A stretch of DNA of 64,000 nt from Galeopsis tetrahit. Its lineage: Eukaryota; Streptophyta; Magnoliopsida; Lamiales; Lamiaceae. Location: the NCBI GenBank assembly GCA_963675135.1, contig OY776119.1, positions 1,612,001 through 1,676,000 on the forward strand. The letters are read 5' to 3'. The position numbers were made by a program, and so were the translations under genes. Shown here one piece after another: positions 25,031 to 37,148 of this stretch (position 1 is the first letter of the stretch; the number at the start of each line of letters is the position of its first letter). The notes under the pieces are model-generated. The model was not told the DNA's origin. It made no database searches and was given only the letters and a program-made list of their open reading frames with translations.

Positions 25031-25236
25031 TGACAGAATGATAATAATCACCGTGTAATTTACGGTGTATGATATTCTCATTAATATAGGTGAATTACAA
25101 CTTGTTGTACAAGAAAAGAATCTATATACAAGGAAAGAACTTGTTGTACAAGAAAAGAACCTATATACAAGGAAAGAACTTGTTGTACAAGAAAGGAACC
25201 TAATCAATTTATTCATCAATCAAATCTTCTCTATTA
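25031..25236 (-). repeat. 3' LTR of Copia-3 with 39-bp tandem repeats
   Basis: It is bounded on the left by TGACAGAATG and on the right by the polypurine tract. From about 25090 to 25200 a 39-bp unit with the near-palindrome CTTGTTGTACAAG repeats almost three times. The outer end next to pol reads TAATAG rather than TG, possibly a mutation. Confidence 0.7.
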
Positions 25237-25282
25237 CCCCCCTCAAGCGAAGAGTCGGAATCGCATCGACACGAAGCTTGGA

Positions 25283-28200
25283 TCAAAGCAGTTCAAAATT
25301 TGGCCGGGGTAAACTCTTTGTAAAAATGTTCGCAATTTGGAGATGAGAGGGAACGAAGCGTGTCTCCAAATGTCCATTTGCTACAAGTTCGCGAATGAAG
25401 TGACAGTCTATGTCAATGTGTTTAGCACGCTTGTGAGCAATTGGATTCTGACTCAAAAATAGGGCACTCTTGTTGTCACATAAGAGTAGCGAACAAGAAG
25501 AAGGAAGTGCACGAAGCTCCTTAAGTAAATGGGAAAGCCAAACCATTTCTTGAGCAGTGTTTGCTAGTGCACGATATTCAGACTCACAACTGGAGCGAGC
25601 AACTGTAGGTTGTTTCTTTGCACTCCAAGAAACCAGATTGCCGCCTAGAAAGATGGAGTAACCATAGGTGGAACGACGTGTGTCCACACAGCGGGCCCAA
25701 TCGGCGTCAGAGTAGCCAACAATGTTGTAGTTTGAAGAGGGCGAGAAGGATAGCCCATGATGAATAGTCCCTTTAACGTATCGAAGGATCCGTTTAACAG
25801 CCAAGAAGTGATCCGTTGTGGGTGAATGAAGAAATTGGCTAACGTGATTAACGACGTAGGACAGATCCGGGTGAGTGATGGTGAGATATTGTAGAGCACC
25901 CACCAAGGATCGATAAAGTGTAGGATCCTTGAACGATTCACCTGAACTGACCAGAGAGTCACCTGCTACCAGTGGAGTAGAGACCGGCTTGCAATCGAGC
26001 ATTTTAGCTCGTGTGAGAATATCATACGCGTACTTTGCTTGACCAAGGAAAAGGCCAAAAGGATGATGAGTAATCTCAAGACCAAGGAAGTAATTGAGAC
26101 GACCAAGATCAGTGACAGCGAACTCTTTGTTGACACGAACAATGAACTTTTGTAAAGTAGCAGAGTTGCTTCCTGTAACAATAATATCATCAACATAGAG
26201 TAATAAAAAAATGGTACAAGAGGAACTATGAAAGAAAAATAAGGAGGTGTCAGAACGAGAACGAGTGAATCCTAAGGAGAATAAAAAAACACTAAATCTA
26301 TCAAACCAAGCACGTGGAGCCTGGCGGAGTCCATAAAGAGACTTCTTCAACCTGCAAACATGATTAGGAAAACGAGGATCAGTAAAACCAGGAGGTTGTG
26401 ACATAAATACAGGTTTAGGAAGTACGCCATGCAGAAAGGCGTTTTTCACATCTAGTTGATGCAAAGGCCAAGAGCGCTGCACAGCCAAAAACAGTATGAC
26501 ACGAACAGTGGCAGCACGAACAACAGGACTAAAGGTGTGCGAGAAGTCAAAACCTAGAATTTGAGAGAACCCTTGAGCAACCAAGCGAGCTTTATATCGC
26601 TCAATTGATCTATCAAATTTGTACTTAGTACGAAAAACCCATTTAGAACCAACAATGTTGACAGAAGGCGGACGAGGGACAAGATCCCATGTCTGATTAG
26701 AATGTAAAGCCCCCATTTCGTCACGCATGGCAGAATGCCAATGTGGAAGCTTTAAGGCATATTTGAACCCTCGAGGTTCTGTGGAGACAGACAGGGAATG
26801 TAGCAGCTTAGTGGTAGCAATATCAACCGAATATTTGGGTTTAAAGATACCGGATTTGGCACGGGTTTGCATGGGATGAAGTGAAACGGATGGAGCGGGT
26901 GGAGGACTAGCCGGAGGAACGGGAACCGTGGAAGGAGAGTCATGACCAGCAGGGTCGGTGGGTGTGGGTATGGCAGGATCAGGCACTGGAACCTGAATCG
27001 GGTCGGGAACAACGGGATGGAGCATTGGCGTTGGCACATGAGATGAATCAACAGGGCAGAGCGTGCAAACCTCTGTAGGAGAAGAACACGCATGTGACGA
27101 TGAAGGAGGATCGTGCGGAACAGATCGTGAAGAGGCAGGACTCGAGATTGTCGATCGAAAAACCTGAGGATCCAAAAAACAAGAAAAGTCCAAGTCAGTA
27201 TGAGATGTAGACAAAGTATTAGAAAAGAAAGGAAATAGTGTCTCATCGAATTGAGCATGACGAGTAATGTAAGTGCGCGAAGAGACAGGATCATAGCACC
27301 GAAAACCCTTGTGAATACTGTTATAGCCAAGAAAAATGCAAGGATGACTACGAGGAGCCAACTTATGAGGAGCATAATCACGGAGATACGGAAACACACG
27401 ACAACCAAAAACTTTAAAATTGCTATATGAATGAGGAGAGTGGAATAAAAGCTCATATGGTGACTTATTGTTAAGAACAGGAGATGGAAGCCTATTGATA
27501 ATGTAGACAGCGGTAGAGAAGGCATCAACCCAAAAAGGAAGAGGGGTATGAGAGTGAAACAAAAGTGATAAACCAGTTTCAATTATGTGACGATGTTTTC
27601 TCTCAGCTCGACCATTTTGTTGAGGAGTGTAAGGACAAAAAAATCTATGTAAGATACCAAATGAATTAAAAAAATCACGGACACGATGGTTGGTAAATTT
27701 AGTATCACCATCACTCTGAAAAATTTTAATGGATGAGTTAAATTGAGTGGAAACGAAAGTATTAAATTGTTTGAGAGCATCAAAAAACTCAGACTTTGCG
27801 CGTAAGGGATAAATCCACGAGAAACGAGAAAAATCATCCACAAATAAAGCATAATATCTGAAACCATCGACAAACAAAACAGGAGAATTAAGGACCCCAT
27901 AAATCACAGTGTGTAAGATCTAAAACATGTAAAGCACGTTTATCGTTTAAATCAAACGGTAACCTTTTACTCTTAGCCAATTGGCAGGAAGTACAAGGTG
28001 ACGGCTTAGGCAAAACAGAAGTAACACTCAAATGGCCTAAAGTTTTTAACAACTGAATAACAGAAATAAAAGCATGTCCCAAACGGGAGTGCCACAACTC
28101 AAAAGAAAACTTCAACAGACTGGAATTTAAAGCAGCAACCAGGGCAGATGTGCCCTGCTCTAGAATGTAAAGGCCATCCTTACACGTCCCTCGAGCGAGG

Positions 28201-28800
28201 ATTTTCTTTGACAACCGAGTCTGAACCACAAAAGAGTTGTTAGAGAACATAACATCAACAGGCAAATCATTGGTTAACTTGCTAATAGATAATAAATTTT
28301 TAGTAATATGAGGTACTACTAAAACATCTAACAAGGGCAAGGTGTTAATAACACGAGAACCAATATGCGAAATGGGAAGAGAGTCACCATTACCGACGAT
28401 GACTGAACCATTACCAGAATAGGGTTCAAAGGAATCCAGAGCAGTGGAGGAGGACGTCATATGAGCCGAGGCACCAGTGTCAACATACCAATCTGATACA
28501 TATGAGGGATTGACGGTACACTGAGATTGAAACGCCTGGGCAATGTTTGCAGATCGGGACTGGGAATCATGAAAATTATAATCCCGAGAGAACCTATTCG
28601 GGCAATTAGTGGCGTAATGAGCATCGCGGCAGATTTGGCAGCGAGACACACGCTTAGTACCGCCACCTTGGGGACGGCCACCACTGTTGGAGGTATGGCC
28701 ACCATCGCGACCACGACCACCGTCGCGGACCTGATTCGAAGTACGATTATTGGAAGACGACGAGCGATGGCTTGAACGATTAGCGTAAAAGGCACCAGTA
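25283..28800 (-). pseudogene. pol: Copia-3 gag tail and pol, single frameshift
   Basis: From 28800 downward: a Gly/Arg-rich gag tail with a CCHC-like motif (CQICRDAHYATNCP), protease (WYVDTGASAHMTS), GAG-pre-integrase (LWHSRLGH, CTSCQLAKSKRL), integrase, RT and RNase H to about 25290. The integrase acidic residues are present (HCDLWGP, QSDGDTKF, QQNGRAERKH). RT has YVDDIIVTGS and RNase H has YSDADWARC and CESEYRALA. One frameshift near 27895, just after DLWGP, separates the two open parts; the larger covers 874 codons. Apart from this and the missing 5' end, the enzyme looks well preserved. Confidence 0.85.
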
Positions 28801-28815
28801 GGCGGCTGAGCGTCA

Positions 28816-28982
28816 GAGAAAGATATTTAATTCGCCGTAATTTTGGTGATCAGAGAAATTCAATATATAATTGAGTTAAGTTACAACTGACTCCTAATAT
28901 TGTGGAGATAAAATTATAAAAGATATGTACAAGATATACATTGAGAATAATCTATAAGATATTCTAAATCTTATACTTAACA
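28816..28982 (-). repeat. 3' LTR of Copia-4 (167 bp)
   Basis: Near-identical partner of 33463-33630, starting TGTTAAGT after the GACGGGGAG tract. It lacks the final base of the LTR at the junction with Copia-3. Confidence 0.85.
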
Positions 28983-31900
28983 CTCCCCGTCAAGCGTTGC
29001 ATCAGATTTGGAAAGACGCAAAGCTTGGAACGAAGAAACTCAAAAGCTGGACGCAGGAGACTCTTCATGAAGATATCAGCAAGCTGGAGATGAGATGGAA
29101 CAAACTGAGTGGAGAGGCGACCAAATGAGACCAGCTCACGTACGAAATGGCAATCAATGTCGCAAAGCTTGGAACGAAGAAACTCAAAAGCTGGACGTGG
29201 GAGACTCTTCATGAAGATATCAGCAAGCTGGAGATGAGATGGAATAAACTGAGTGGAGAGGCGACCAGTTGAGACCAGCTCACGTACGAAATGGCAATCA
29301 ATGTCGATGTGCTTAGCCCTCTTGTGAGCAATCGGATTCTGAATGAGAAATATTGCACTCTTATTATCACAAAGTAAGAGAGGACAGGAGGACGGAAGAG
29401 CCCGGATTTCACGTAGCAAATTTGAAAGCCAAACAACCTCAAAAGCAGCATTAGCAAGAGCACGATATTCTGACTCACAACTGGATCGAGCAACCGTGGG
29501 TTGCTTCTTTGCACTCCAAGAAACAAGATTTCCCCCGAGAAAGATAGAATAACCATAAGTTGAACGACGAGTTTCAACACAACGAGCCCAGTCCGCGTCG
29601 GAATAAGCAACAATAGAAATCTCCGGGCGATGAGTGAAGGTTAAGCCGAAATGAATAGTCCCCTTAACATACCTTAAGATTCGTGCGGAGAAGTGGGTAA
29701 CAGTGCGAGACTAGAGAAACTGGCTAACCTGATTGACTGCAAATGAGAGATCTGGACGAGTGATGGTGAGATACTGAAGAGCACCAACCAAGGAGCGGTA
29801 AAGGGTCGGGTCCGGGAAAGGATCACCCATGCTAGTGAGGGAGTCTCCAGTGGCCAAAGGCGTAGAGACAGGTTTGGAGTCAAAGAGAGAGACCCGATCC
29901 AAGATGTCGTTAGCATACTTAGCATGTCCAACAAACAAACTAGAATCGGTATAAGAAATTTTGAGGCCCAAAAAATAGCTCAAACGACCTAAGTCCTTGA
30001 TGGTGAATTCTGCATGGGTACGTGTGATAAATTTGCGCAAGAAATCCGGATCACTGCCTGTGACGATAATATCATCCACATAAAGTAAGAGATAGAGCAC
30101 GGTCGTCCCTTTATGAAAATAGAAGAGGGACGAGTCCTATTTACTGACGTGAAATCCCAGACCGAATAAGAACGTGCTAAATCGCTGAAACCAGGCCAAA
30201 GGAGCCTGACGAAGACCATAAAGAGCCTTCTTGAGGTGACAAACATGGTCGGGAAAACGAGGATCCACGAATCCTAGAGGCTGAGACATGTACACTGGTT
30301 TGTCAAGAATTCCATTCAAGAAAGCATTTTTAACATCGAGCTGATGTAAAGGCCACTTATGCTGAACTAAGAGAGCCAGAATAACCCGAACCGTAAAAGA
30401 TTTAACAACCGGACTAACGGTGTGAGAGAAATCCAAACCAGGGATCTGGGTAAACCCCTAAGCAACTAGTCGAGCCTTGTGCCGTTCAATAGAGCCGTCA
30501 GAATGATACTTGGTACGAAAAACCCATTTGGAGCCAACAATATTAGTGTGTTCCGGTCGTGGAACCAAGTCCCAAGTTTGATTTGAATGAAGTGCGTCAA
30601 TTTCTTCTTGCATCGCAGTGAGCCACTCGGGGGACTTGGAGGCGGACTTGAAACCACGAGGCTCAGATGAGGCAACCAAAGCCGAAAGGAGGGATGTGGT
30701 AGCTAACTGAGTCTTATATTTCGGTTTGAATACCCCGGACTTCGCACGAGTGACCATTGTATGCGAAGGTGCAACTGGCAGAGGAAGAGGCTCAGGATCC
30801 CGTTCAGGTGGAACGGTCGGATCACGAGGTAAAACATGAGGTATCTCAGACGGGTCAGAACATAAGTAACACGGCCCAGAGTTCGAAGAATTTGACGAGG
30901 TAACTGGTGAAGGGGCCGAAGACTGGATATTATGAGGGGATCCAGTAGCTGAGTTAAGTTCGTCGGACAAATCCAAGAAAGTGGAGACGTCTAGCATATT
31001 TTGAGCCGAGGATCCTTGTGTTCCGGAAAAAGGGAAATGCAACTCGTCAAATTGAGCACGACGAGTAGTAAAGGTACGAGATGCCACAGGATCATAACAC
31101 CGAAAACCCTTGTACGAAGTGCTGTAACCCATAAAAATGCAAGGCCTGCTACGTGGAGCCAACTTGTCAATAGCATAATCACGAAGATAGGGGAAGGCAC
31201 GACAACCAAATGGTTTAAAATTAACATAATTAGGCGGACTTTTGAATAACAACTCAAAAGGAGACTTTTGACCCAACAAAGATGACGGTAAGCGATTAAT
31301 AACAAAGACAACAGTAGTAAAAGCCTCAAACCAATAACAAGCAGGAACATGAGGTTGAAACATCAAGACAAACCAGTTTCAGAGATGTGTCGGTGTTTGC
31401 GCTCAGCACGACCATTCTGCTGAGGAGTGTATGGACACGATAAACGATGAAGAATGCCATGTTTAATCATGAAGTGTTGAACTCGTGAGTTCGGAAATTC
31501 AGTCCCCCCATCACTCTGAAATACTTTGATAGATCTGGAAAATTGATTGCAGACAAATGTGTGAAAACGAACAAGTGTATCATAGAATTCAGAATTTGCA
31601 CGTAACGAATAAATCCAAGAAAACCTCAAAAAATCATCCACAAAAACCACATAATAACGATAATCATCAATAGTAGAAACAGGTGCAGGTCCCCACAAGT
31701 CACAATGAATTAAATCAAGAACATGAGTTGCACGTTTTTCATTCAATAAAAAAGACAAGCGCTTGCTTTTGGCCATTTGACACGAAGCACAAATGTCAGG
31801 GTTTGGCAATAAAGAATTAACAGATAATAGTCCTTGTTTTTGCAATAAAGAAATAATATCGAATGGGACATGCCCCAAACGTAAATGCCATAAATTAAAA

Positions 31901-32470
31901 GAAGCCTTCGAAGTCCTGGTACGAAGAGCTGCAACCAAGTCCGGATGACTCTTATCCAAAATATATAACCCGTTTTCACACCTGCCTTAAGCTAGAACCT
32001 GTCCCGTTATCCGATTCTGAACAGTAAATGATTTATCAGAAAATAAAACAGTAACAGGTAAATGGGATGTGAGCTTGCTGATTGATAATAAATTCTTAGT
32101 AATATTCGGAATGACAAGAACATCCAACAATTTAACATTATCAGAAACCAAGCTTGAGCCAATGTGTGTAATATTTAAAGTGTTTCCATTACCGACGACA
32201 ACATGTCCATTACCAGAATATGGCTCGATGGAATCGAGGGTGGATTTCTGAGAAGTCATATGTGCAGTTGCACCAGTATCAACATACCAATCCGAGGAAG
32301 CACGGTCGGAAGAAATATTACAAACTGAATTAAAAGTTTGGGCAAGGTGAGCAACGGGCTGATCAGGAGTATGCTTCCAAGATTGATTTGGCCGACTAGA
32401 ATTACCTCCGTCCCTAGAATGAAATGACTGACGCTGACCAGAGGCGTGAGAGGACCTCTGTCCAGGACCT
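28983..32470 (-). pseudogene. pol: Copia-4 pol with multiple stops and an internal duplication
   Basis: Protease (WYVDTGATAHMTS), integrase (HCDLWGP, QSDGGTEF, QQNGRAERKH), RT (YVDDIIVTGS) and RNase H are all recognisable. One reading phase holds from 31366 to about 28990. It is interrupted by in-frame stops at 30458 (TAG after ARLVA), 30137 (TAG) and 29711 (TAG); the upstream part has TAA at 31987 (after GQVLA). A 1-base loss near 31365 shifts the frame inside integrase. The RNase H tail (DIDCHFVRELV ... FEFLRSKLC) is present twice in tandem near 29000-29310. It is clearly non-functional. Confidence 0.85.
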
Positions 32471-33200
32471 GATCGGCGATCAGAGTGGGCAAGAAAGGCA
32501 GCAGGTGGAGGATCACCCTTGATCGGCGATCAGAGTGGGCAAGAAAGGCAGCAGGTGGAGGATCACCCTCCATTGATTTCAGAAACCCTTCGAAACTCTC
32601 GGCGCGGGGAAGAAGGTCTGCAAAGGAAGGAAGCGGGACAACGGCCATTTGGAAAGCGCTAAAACTAGAGAAGCGAGGCCCGAGACCTCGGAGGAACCAG
32701 TGTGTCTTGTCGGAATCGTCTAAGGGGCGGCCGATGGCGGCTAGACGATCACATATGCCTTTGAAGGAACGATCGTACTCTCCAACCGAACGAGAACCAA
32801 GTTTCAGGGAATGAAGCTCATCCTTCAAACTGAATTCACGTGATTTTGAATCATGACTGAAAGCCTGCTCAAGCGAGACCCAAATTGATCGAGAGGAATC
32901 ACAACCAACGACCACGGCAAGAGCCTCCTCGGTGAGAGAAGAAAGAAGAAGACTTGAGATGCGGCGATCACGAATGCGCCAAGTTGTGTATTCTGGGTTC
33001 ACGGTAGATGTGCCGGAAAGAGTGGCACGTGGTGGTGGAACGGAGCCATCAACGAAGCCCATGAGATCTTGGCATTCAAAGACAGAGGTTATTTGAGTTT
33101 TCCACAATAGAAAATTGGTGGACGTTAATTTAACTGTAAGCATGTGAATAAGTGTGGAGAAAGGGAGAGTTTCAGAAGTAAGGGGATCTGTGGTGGCCAT
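32256..33200 (-). pseudogene. gag: Copia-4 gag, frameshifted by a 50-bp tandem duplication
   Basis: The start at 33200 gives MATTDPLTSETLPF and then the retrotransposon-gag signature (TSTNFLLWKTQI ... VGEYDRSFKGICDRLAAIG). At 32471-32570 a 50-bp unit is repeated head to tail. Since 50 is not a multiple of 3, the frame is lost before the zinc-knuckle region and what follows reads as hydrophobic nonsense. Upstream in-frame codons (to 33323) lie in the leader and are not counted. Confidence 0.8.
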
Positions 33201-33462
33201 GGCGTATGGAGAATTTGTAGAGAATCTTGCCGACGAAGGGGACGAGTTCGGTAGGCAGAGAGTATGTAATTGATAGGCGGTGGGAATTAAAATTATGGAG
33301 AGAGAATTTGTGTATACTTCCAATATGTAGTTAATTAAATGGTGGAAGTAATTGAATTAGAGAAAGAGGTGATATGATTTGATTAATGGAAGACAGAGGA
33401 ATTAATTCTGACCACTGAAGAAAAAATAATTGATTAGGGTTTGGGTGTGTAGGCTGATACCA

Positions 33463-33630
33463 TGAGAAAGACATTTAATTCACCGTAATTTTGGTGATCA
33501 GAGAAATTTAATATATAATTGAGTTAAGTTACAACTGACTCCTAATATTGTGGAGATAAAATTATAAAAGATATGTACAAGATATACATTGAGAATAATC
33601 TAAAAGATATTCTAAATCTTATCCTTAACA
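33463..33630 (-). repeat. 5' LTR of Copia-4 (168 bp)
   Basis: It reads TGTTAAGG...CTTTCTCA on the minus strand, directly followed by the TGGTATCAG primer site. It differs from the other LTR by only a handful of substitutions. Confidence 0.85.
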
Positions 33631-34029
33631 GCCCAAGATTTTGAAATTCAGAATTAATATCAGGCCTTACTTTGTTACATCATTAGCCCGTGACATTGAT
33701 TCGTGGGTGCATTTTGCTATGGGAAATGAAGTAGAAGAGTTAAGTATAGATTTAATGTACGAAGAGGATAAGATGAAGCTGGGAGATGCAGTGTATGGTG
33801 GGCCCCAAAAGTTTGTAAACTTTTATATATAAAGTAAATAAAGTAGGTAGATTGAGTGTATGGTGGGCCCCAAAAGTAATGGCATAAAGGGTAAATATGT
33901 GTATATTGTGAGGGTGAGCATTGTAATGATTATTTTTATTGTGGGATATGCAAACTTTTCGGGGACAAATTAAAAAGGAAAGAATGAAAACTTTTCAGGG
34001 ACGGGGGGAGTAGCTTTTATATCCTCCCA

Positions 34030-34985
34030 TCTTCCGTTACACATGAACAACGTATCATCAAGATGCTGTTACCACATACTTCCACACTGAGAAAGATCTG
34101 ATAAAGACGGAAAGAGAGGAAATTCTGAAAAAGAAGGAAGAAGTTGCAAAGGAGAAGGAAGAGATCTCTCAAGTGCTGTCAAAGGATATTAACAAACTCA
34201 CACCACACACTTCCACACTGAGAAAGATCTGATAAAGACGGAAAGAGAGGAAATTCTGAAAAAGAAGGAAGAAGTTGCAAAGGAGAAGGAAGAGATCTCT
34301 CAAGTGCTGTCAAAGGATATTAACAAACTCACTCAATTTATGGGAAGTTAGAGAGATCAACTGATTAGGGAGACCATAAAGAGTTCACTAGATGCTGCTT
34401 CTGATCTTTTCAAAGCCACTTGGAGAAAGTGATAAGAGTGATGAGAAACCAAGTTGATCAAGCTGTGAAGAGGCAAGTGGATGAATCTGTAAGCTCCACT
34501 ATTTCTGCCTTTTTGCTAAGCCATGTTGATCCTATTTCTGCTCAGATGAAGAGAATGGACATTTATCAACAAGAGCTATCACTTACTGTGGCTAAGATTG
34601 ATGTCAACCCTGCTGACCCCATTAGCCTTGAGGTATGATGATGCCAAAAAGGGGAAAGAGAAGAGTAAGGGGGAAGGAAGCAAAGGCACTGGCAAAGGGA
34701 AAGCTAAAGCTCTAGAGATTACTGATGTTACTGAAGATGAGGATTGCCCTAAAACCAGAAGTGGAAAACTAAGAAAACCCACTCAGAAGAGAAAGAAGCT
34801 TGCAAAACTGTCTCACTATGAGAAGAGCAAGAAGTACAAGTCGAGTGAACTTGATGATGAAGAAGAAATGGAAGAGATGGAGACCTTGGCCTTAGTGAGA
34901 AGGGAGGAAAAATTGCCTGTCAGGAGAGCTTCTCCTGAAACTGCTGTTGAATCTGCAAAACCTGAGCTTAAGTTTTATAGAACTT
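34030..34985 (+). pseudogene. Remnant of a SIRE-like 3' ORF (coiled-coil and basic tail)
   Basis: A coiled-coil segment (TEREEILKKKEEVAKEKEEI) occurs twice with a 131-bp period (34081 and 34212). After a stop it continues as VMRNQVDQAVKRQVDESV ... LSLTVAKID, then, after a frameshift near 34630, as a Lys/Gly-rich and acidic tail ending at 34985. A polypurine-like AAAAAGGGGGA follows at 35140. The position next to a polypurine tract suggests the extra 3' ORF of a SIRE-type Copia, but I do not recognise a defined domain. Confidence 0.5.
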
Positions 34986-35156
34986 AGAGAACTTAGCCCT
35001 CTTAGGTTAATAATCTGAATATATTCTGTAAAATTTTCTAAGGGTAGAAACTACATGCTAGTTGTCCTTTTGTTTTGTCAAATCTACTGAAAAAGAAATC
35101 TCTGTGGTTCTTTTGAAGTAAGTAAGTTTTGGCATCATCAAAAAGGGGGAAATTTT

Positions 35157-36237
35157 TGGGATTTGGTTTATATTAATAAAAGAAAATTTGATTTTGATTA
35201 GATCGATACCAAAACCCTAAGTAAAATCCCAAGTATGATGATTTTCCAAGTCTAGATTTTCAGGTTAGAAAATCTCATATATGTTAGGGAGCTTTAATTT
35301 TTAATTAGATAGATTATTCTTGAATTTATGACAAATGACCTGAAAGCACAAAGAGCATGAAGACAAGTAGCATTGAAGACAAGAAGATGAAGTGTTATGA
35401 AAAAGTGACAAGGACTCATGAAGACAAGTATGCTGAAGGACAAAAGTCAAGTATGATGAATTTGGATATTCATATACTTTGGACTTGGCACACTTATGGT
35501 CAAAGACGATGGATGACAAGGCATTTACCCAGTACGAAGCCGTTAGCTGGAAGGACAAAATTATTCCAAAATAGCCAACAAATTATTGTCATCTGTCACT
35601 GCGCATAACAAATTCTGAGAATGGAATGCAAAATTCAGAATGGACGTGAATGCATGTACTATTTGTATGCAGACCCTTGAACAATTTGAACGTTTAAATT
35701 TATGGGTAAGTTTGCTTCATCTATAAATAGGTCATATCTTGAAATATTTCAAGACTACGGGACATACAAGCCATACACATTCGTATATTAATTTGAATGA
35801 AGACAGAATATTTCCCTCCAGAGATATTTGGTTATTTGCATAAATAGTACCTGGTATGGTAGTGGGGCCCATTTGGATGAGTTGTCAAGAGTTAAGAGGT
35901 TTGATACGAATTACATCTATCTATCTCTAGTCTAATTCATATCTGGACCGAAATAATGAATCATTACCGAACAAATTCTAAGTATCAGACCTAGATAATT
36001 AAGATTTCATAACTGGAATCTTATGAATTGCTTACCAAAATGGAAAAATCAGATCTGATTCAGATCATAAAGATCTCTCATCTGTTTAATCGCTGACATG
36101 TTCTTATTATAAGAATCATGATCAGTTCTGAATGATATGACACCATTATGTCATATCACGTGTGAATCAGGTGTTATTGCACATAATTAACATTTTTTGA
36201 ATTCGATGGAATTATTGATAATAGATTTGATACTACG
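35157..36237 (+). repeat. Probable 3' LTR remnant of the SIRE-like element
   Basis: It begins TGGGATTTGG shortly after the AAAAAGGGGGA tract and contains a TATA-like CTATAAATAGG near 35721. No partner LTR exists in the window, so the right limit is set only by the start of the next repeat. Nothing else is recognisable. Confidence 0.45.
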
Positions 36238-37148
36238 CTAAGCCACCTCCATTGAAGAGGCTAATGAGAAATTTAGACTCAAATTTGTTGGCTAGCTATT
36301 TGACACAAATGAATAGTTTGTGGCAAATTTGACTGCACATTATTCATTTGCCACAAATGAATAGTTTTTTATTTATACTTTGATTTTAACTAATAATTAT
36401 TTTGATTTTAAAATTAAAGATATAGTATAATTTAATTTTAAGACACCATTAATAATTTTAATTACAAAAATACAATAGAAAATAAAATATACATACTATA
36501 AATTTAAATTACAATAAAAAATAAAATATATATACTACGAATTTAATTTAAAACATAAAATAAAAAAATTAATGGAAACACAACAAACACGCTAAATTTA
36601 ATACAACAACCACAACCACAACTAAATAAAGAAAATAGAAATTAAATATAAATAATACGAATATTTAATTAAGTATTGCATTTCTTACTATTAATATGTA
36701 CTAGATTTTTACCCGTGCAATGCACGGGCTATTTTAGATTATTTTAGTCGAATAAGTAAATACCCTTATATATAAAATATGTGCATATGTTTTATTAAAA
36801 CTCGCGGAGAAAGAGTTCAAACTAAGTGTTTTTTTTTAGAAAAGTCAAAGTATGTGTTTTTTGTTTTCATAGATTATTTTCTTTAATAACTCAAGGGTCA
36901 TTGTTGAACATTTTTTTAGTACCATTTTCATGATGTACATTACAATTAACTATAAGGATTTTGTTGATTCCCAATTCTTTCTATATTATCAAAAGATGTG
37001 GCATGCAAAAGTTTAATACACAGCTAAAAGATTCAAGAGCATTTCATCAATACAAATTCATGATTAGAATTTAGAACTCTAGGAACTGATTCACTCTTTC
37101 ATTTAAAAAAATAAACTTGTGTTAATAGCAACATTATGGTTCACCTAC

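Larger units (their letters stand above)
25031..28815 (-). mobile_element. Copia-3: Ale-like Copia, 5' truncated
   Basis: Minus strand. The 3' LTR (25031-25236) abuts F-box copy B. The polypurine tract (TTGAGGGGGG) is at 25237-25250 and pol runs up to about 28650. Gag is cut in its C-terminal part near 28815, where the 3' LTR of Copia-4 begins. No 5' LTR or primer site is present. The pol style (YVDTGASAHMTS, YVDDIIVTGS) fits the Ale/Retrofit group (inference). Confidence 0.8.
28816..33630 (-). mobile_element. Copia-4: short-LTR Ale-like Copia, both LTRs present
   Basis: Minus strand. The 5' LTR is 33463-33630, the primer site TGGTATCAG is at 33450-33462, gag starts at 33200, pol runs to about 28990, the polypurine tract (TTGACGGGGAG) follows, and the 3' LTR is 28816-28982. 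The right flank (33631) is F-box copy B while the left flank is Copia-3, and no target duplication is visible. The left LTR end shares CTTTCTC with the Copia-3 gag at the junction, so a microhomology-mediated deletion is likely. Confidence 0.85.
24818..33832 (+). pseudogene. F-box copy B, split by Copia-3 and Copia-4
   Basis: The leader exon and intron (24818-24930) and the start of the F-box (LSELPHSLILCILSLLPMRDV, 24930-25030) end at CTCTGGATC, where Copia-3 begins. Coding sequence resumes at 33631 with PKILKFRINIRPYFVTSLARDIDSWVHFAMGNEVEEL and fades by 33832. About 110 bp of the gene between these points is missing, and the initiating ATG region is lost (the acceptor reads straight into TGAGTTACC). 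The LRR and FBD parts are absent. Confidence 0.8.

Noticed and set aside
26752..27582. 276-codon hydrophobic frame on the minus strand
   Set aside because: It is the shadow of the Copia-3 pol frame in another phase, with Leu/Phe-rich composition typical of such shadows.
33990..34015. Right end of a Stowaway-like MITE (GGGACGGGGGGAGTA)
   Set aside because: No matching left end was found nearby, so it was not listed as an element.
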